DNA of 64,000 nucleotides from Endoryza foliicola (GTDB taxonomy: Bacteria; Bacteroidota; Bacteroidia; Chitinophagales; Chitinophagaceae), in NCBI GenBank assembly GCA_965226965.1, contig OZ245715.1, positions 2,542,001 to 2,606,000 of the forward strand, read 5' to 3'. Positions 61,662 to 64,000 of the stretch are shown here, piece by piece. Under the pieces are notes generated by a model. It saw only the letters and a program-made list of their open reading frames with translations, did not search any database and was not told the origin of the DNA. Position 1 is the first letter of the stretch, and the number at the start of each line of letters is the position of its first letter. Position numbers and translations under genes: made by a program.

Positions 61662-64000
61662 TTAGTTGCCTAAGCTTGCTTCAATTACTTTTATCTTCGT
61701 TTCTGCATCTTCTTTCTTTCTTCTTTCTAATTCAACAACTTCCGGTTTTGCATTTTGAACAAAACGTTCGTTGCTTAATTTCTTTTCTACGGATGCAAGA
61801 AAGCCCTTTAGGTATTCCAACTCTTTTAAAAGTTCTTCTTTTTGATTGGCAGTATCAATAGGTTTTTCAGAAACAATATAGAAAGTATCTTTTCCTATTA
61901 CAGTAGTGAAAGAACCCGATACAGCTGTGTTCACAAAATCGAGCTTGGTAGCATTTACCTGCTTGCAAAGAACGCCATTGATTCCTTCAAAATTGGCCGT
62001 TTGAGCTGTTTCAACAGACAACTCAATGGTTTCTTTCGGTTTCAATTGTTGTTTGTTGCGGATGTCGCGAATGCCGGAAATATACGATTTGAGAAGCTCT
62101 CCTTGAGTTAAGATACCAGCATTGAAAGATTTTGGCGCAGTCATTTGCTTGATTGTTAAGGCATCGCCTTCCTTTCTACTTCCGAGTTGCTGATAAATTT
62201 CTTCCGTAATAAATGGCATGAAGGGGTGCAACAACAACAATAATTCTTCAAAATAGCCTACTGTTTTCTTATATACTGTTACTGAAATAGGTTGTTCGAA
62301 ACCGGGCTTTACCCATTCCAAATACCAACTACAGAAATCATCCCAGATCAGTGAATACAATGTTTTTAATGCTTCACTCAACTTGAACTCAGTATACTGT
62401 TCTTCTAATTGAAGTTTTACTTGTTCCAAACGGTTTTCAAACCATTCGGTAGCAAAAGTAGAAGCATCGCCTTCTGTTTCTGATACTCTCGATTCCCACA
62501 TCTTCACCAACTTCAAGGCATTCCATATTTTATTGCTGAAGTTTCTTCCTTGTTCGTTGCTGCTTTCGTCCCACAGTAAATCGTTTCCGGCAGGAGAGGA
62601 AATCATGATACCAAAGCGACAAGCATCGGCTCCATAATCGTCAATGAGTTTTAAGAGATCAGGTGAATTCCCCAAACTCTTACTCATCTTTCTTCCTAAC
62701 TTATCACGAACGATACCTGTAAAATACACTTCATTGAAAGGCTTTTTGCCTTGATATTCATATCCGGCCATGATCATACGGGCCACCCAGAAAAAGATAA
62801 TTTCAGGAGCCGTAACCAAGGTATTGGTTGGATAGTAGTATTGCAGGTCGGCATTGCCGGGATTCTTTAGTCCTTTGAAAACTTCAAAAGGCCACAGCCA
62901 ACTCGAGAACCACGTGTCCAAACAGTCTTCATCTTGGCTCAATACTGCTTCTACGATCCCTTTTGAACTGGCTTGTTTCTTCGCTTCTTCTAAACTGGCA
63001 GCTACGTATACATTACCATGTTGATCGTACCAAGCAGGAATGCGATGCCCCCACCACAATTGGCGACTGATGCACCAATCTTTGATGTTTTCCATCCAAT
63101 GGCGATACAGGTTCTTAAATTTAACCGGATAGAATTTGATATCATCACTTACTACAGCTTCCAAGGCAGGTCCTGATATTTTTTTCATATCTACCCACCA
63201 TTGCAAACTCAAGCGAGGTTCTACTACAACATCAGTTCTTTCACTATAGCCTACTTCACTGGTGTAGTCTTCGATCTTAACTAAGTTACCGGCTGCTTCC
63301 AGAAGTGGAATGATTTTCTTTCTTGCTTCAAATCGGTCTTCTCCAATTAAAATCTGAGCATCGGCATTTAACGTACCATCGTCATTTAGAATATCGATCA
63401 CTTCCAATTGGTGTTTCAAGCCTAATTGGTAGTCGTTTGCGTCATGCGCCGGAGTTACTTTCAATGCGCCGGTACCAAAGTCCATCGTTACATAGTCATC
63501 TGTAATAATGGGGATTTTACGCCCAATCAACGGTACTTTAGCAAAAGCACCGTGTAGGTCGAGGTAGCGTTCATCTTTAGGATGTACACAGATGGCAGTA
63601 TCGCCCATGATGGTTTCCGGACGCACTGTTGCAATCGTGATTTTTTTGCCCAATGATTCACCTTGAGCATTTAACAATTCATATTGTAAATGATAGAGTT
63701 TCTGATTGGTTTCTTTGCGAATTACCTCCTCATCACTTAAAGCTGTTTTGGCACGTACATCCCAATTGATCATTCTTTTGCCACGGTAGATATATCCTTT
63801 GTTGTATAGATCAATGAATACGTTGATCACCGATTCATAATAATCGGGGTCCATGGTGAATGAGGTTCTATTCCAATCAAGCGAGCAGCCTAGTTTGCGT
63901 AACTGTTGTAGAATGATTCCTCCATATTTTTCTTTCCATTCCCAGGCATATTTCAAAAACTCATCTCTCGACAAGCTTGCTTTTTGGATGCCTTTTTCGC
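61662..64000 (-). CDS. valS: Valine-tRNA ligase, 3' part (5' end beyond window)
   Basis: This is the C-terminal about 778 residues of valyl-tRNA synthetase, which charges tRNA-Val. The frame runs off the window at base 64000, so the N-terminus with HIGH lies outside; a TTG at 63972-63974 is in frame but is internal, since preceding codons (EKGIQKASLSRDEF) continue the family sequence. Visible are the editing-domain region (ATVRPETIMGDTAI), KMSKSLGN, the anticodon-binding domain and the C-terminal coiled coil (EYLKGFLASVEKKLSNERF). A complete enzyme would be about 870 residues. Confidence 0.95.
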   Translation of the reverse strand, partial: EKGIQKASLSRDEFLKYAWEWKEKYGGIILQQLRKLGCSLDWNRTSFTMDPDYYESVINVFIDLYNKGYIYRGKRMINWDVRAKTALSDEEVIRKETNQKLYHLQYELLNAQGESLGKKITIATVRPETIMGDTAICVHPKDERYLDLHGAFAKVPLIGRKIPIITDDYVTMDFGTGALKVTPAHDANDYQLGLKHQLEVIDILNDDGTLNADAQILIGEDRFEARKKIIPLLEAAGNLVKIEDYTSEVGYSERTDVVVEPRLSLQWWVDMKKISGPALEAVVSDDIKFYPVKFKNLYRHWMENIKDWCISRQLWWGHRIPAWYDQHGNVYVAASLEEAKKQASSKGIVEAVLSQDEDCLDTWFSSWLWPFEVFKGLKNPGNADLQYYYPTNTLVTAPEIIFFWVARMIMAGYEYQGKKPFNEVYFTGIVRDKLGRKMSKSLGNSPDLLKLIDDYGADACRFGIMISSPAGNDLLWDESSNEQGRNFSNKIWNALKLVKMWESRVSETEGDASTFATEWFENRLEQVKLQLEEQYTEFKLSEALKTLYSLIWDDFCSWYLEWVKPGFEQPISVTVYKKTVGYFEELLLLLHPFMPFITEEIYQQLGSRKEGDALTIKQMTAPKSFNAGILTQGELLKSYISGIRDIRNKQQLKPKETIELSVETAQTANFEGINGVLCKQVNATKLDFVNTAVSGSFTTVIGKDTFYIVSEKPIDTANQKEELLKELEYLKGFLASVEKKLSNERFVQNAKPEVVELERRKKEDAETKIKVIEASLGN

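Noticed and set aside
1..64000. CRISPR array, prophage or insertion sequence
   Set aside because: No spaced short-repeat array, transposase, terminal inverted repeats, or phage structural genes were seen on either strand.

Overview
The window reads as a chromosomal segment of a Bacteroidota, most likely a member of the Chitinophagaceae or a close relative. Pointers are the three large TonB-dependent receptors with N-terminal carboxypeptidase-regulatory-like domains, a Reg_prop hybrid sensor kinase, a T9SS-type C-terminal sorting domain, DUF2911, DUF3810 and DUF6580 proteins, AT-rich intergenic regions, no Shine-Dalgarno signals, and several upstream matches to the Bacteroidota -7 promoter element TAnnTTTG. 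The genus call is inference. No tRNA, rRNA, CRISPR array, insertion sequence or prophage was seen; this is housekeeping plus cell-envelope chromosome.

Layout. 1-850 is a gene-free tract with three direct copies of a GC-rich repeat. 905-7708 holds two paralogous Oar-like TonB-dependent receptors. 7876-13916 holds ribBA (riboflavin synthesis) converging on a TamB-like giant. 14027-21041 holds a DUF1572/DinB-like protein, a small outer-membrane barrel, gamma-glutamyltranspeptidase and a TonB receptor fused to TSP3 repeats and an OmpA domain. 21048-29043 holds a WalJ-like metallo-hydrolase, a secreted M14 carboxypeptidase, then an operon of PIG-L deacetylase, two tiny membrane proteins and a sodium:solute symporter. 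29090-34860 holds a DUF2911 protein, an ECF sigma/anti-sigma pair whose anti-sigma ends in a TonB-C-like domain, and a divergent vWA protein plus a Cys-module/T9SS-CTD protein. 34908-44989 holds a creatininase-family enzyme, the propeller hybrid kinase, xerD, a YkgJ-type cysteine-cluster protein, a YraN nuclease-fold protein, manA, a DUF6580 membrane protein, rnhA and a YiiX-like lipoprotein. 45052-58341 holds two tandem choice-of-anchor-J-like lipoproteins, an acyl-CoA carboxylase beta subunit, a DUF3810 metalloprotease-like protein, dcd, a phosphopantetheinyl transferase, a DUF2130 nuclease-like protein, a Tat-exported sugar isomerase-like protein, an FAD/Fe-S dehydrogenase and ahcY. 58473-64000 holds a small orphan, a metallopeptidase-propeller-barrel fusion and the 3' part of valS.

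How it fits together. Most genes stand alone or in pairs. The clear functional units are the PIG-L/small-protein/symporter operon (trimming and import of a substrate), the sigma/anti-sigma/vWA/CTD island (a probable envelope-sensing regulon), and the multidomain envelope proteins. Gene packing is tight: three convergent pairs overlap exactly at their stop codons, while other convergent pairs share strong bidirectional hairpin terminators. The architectures most worth a second look are the receptor-TSP3-OmpA fusion (17250-21041), the HExxH-propeller-barrel protein (58784-61594), the two unannotated-size membrane peptides coupled to the symporter (27046-27325), and the apparent non-ATG start of the TamB gene.
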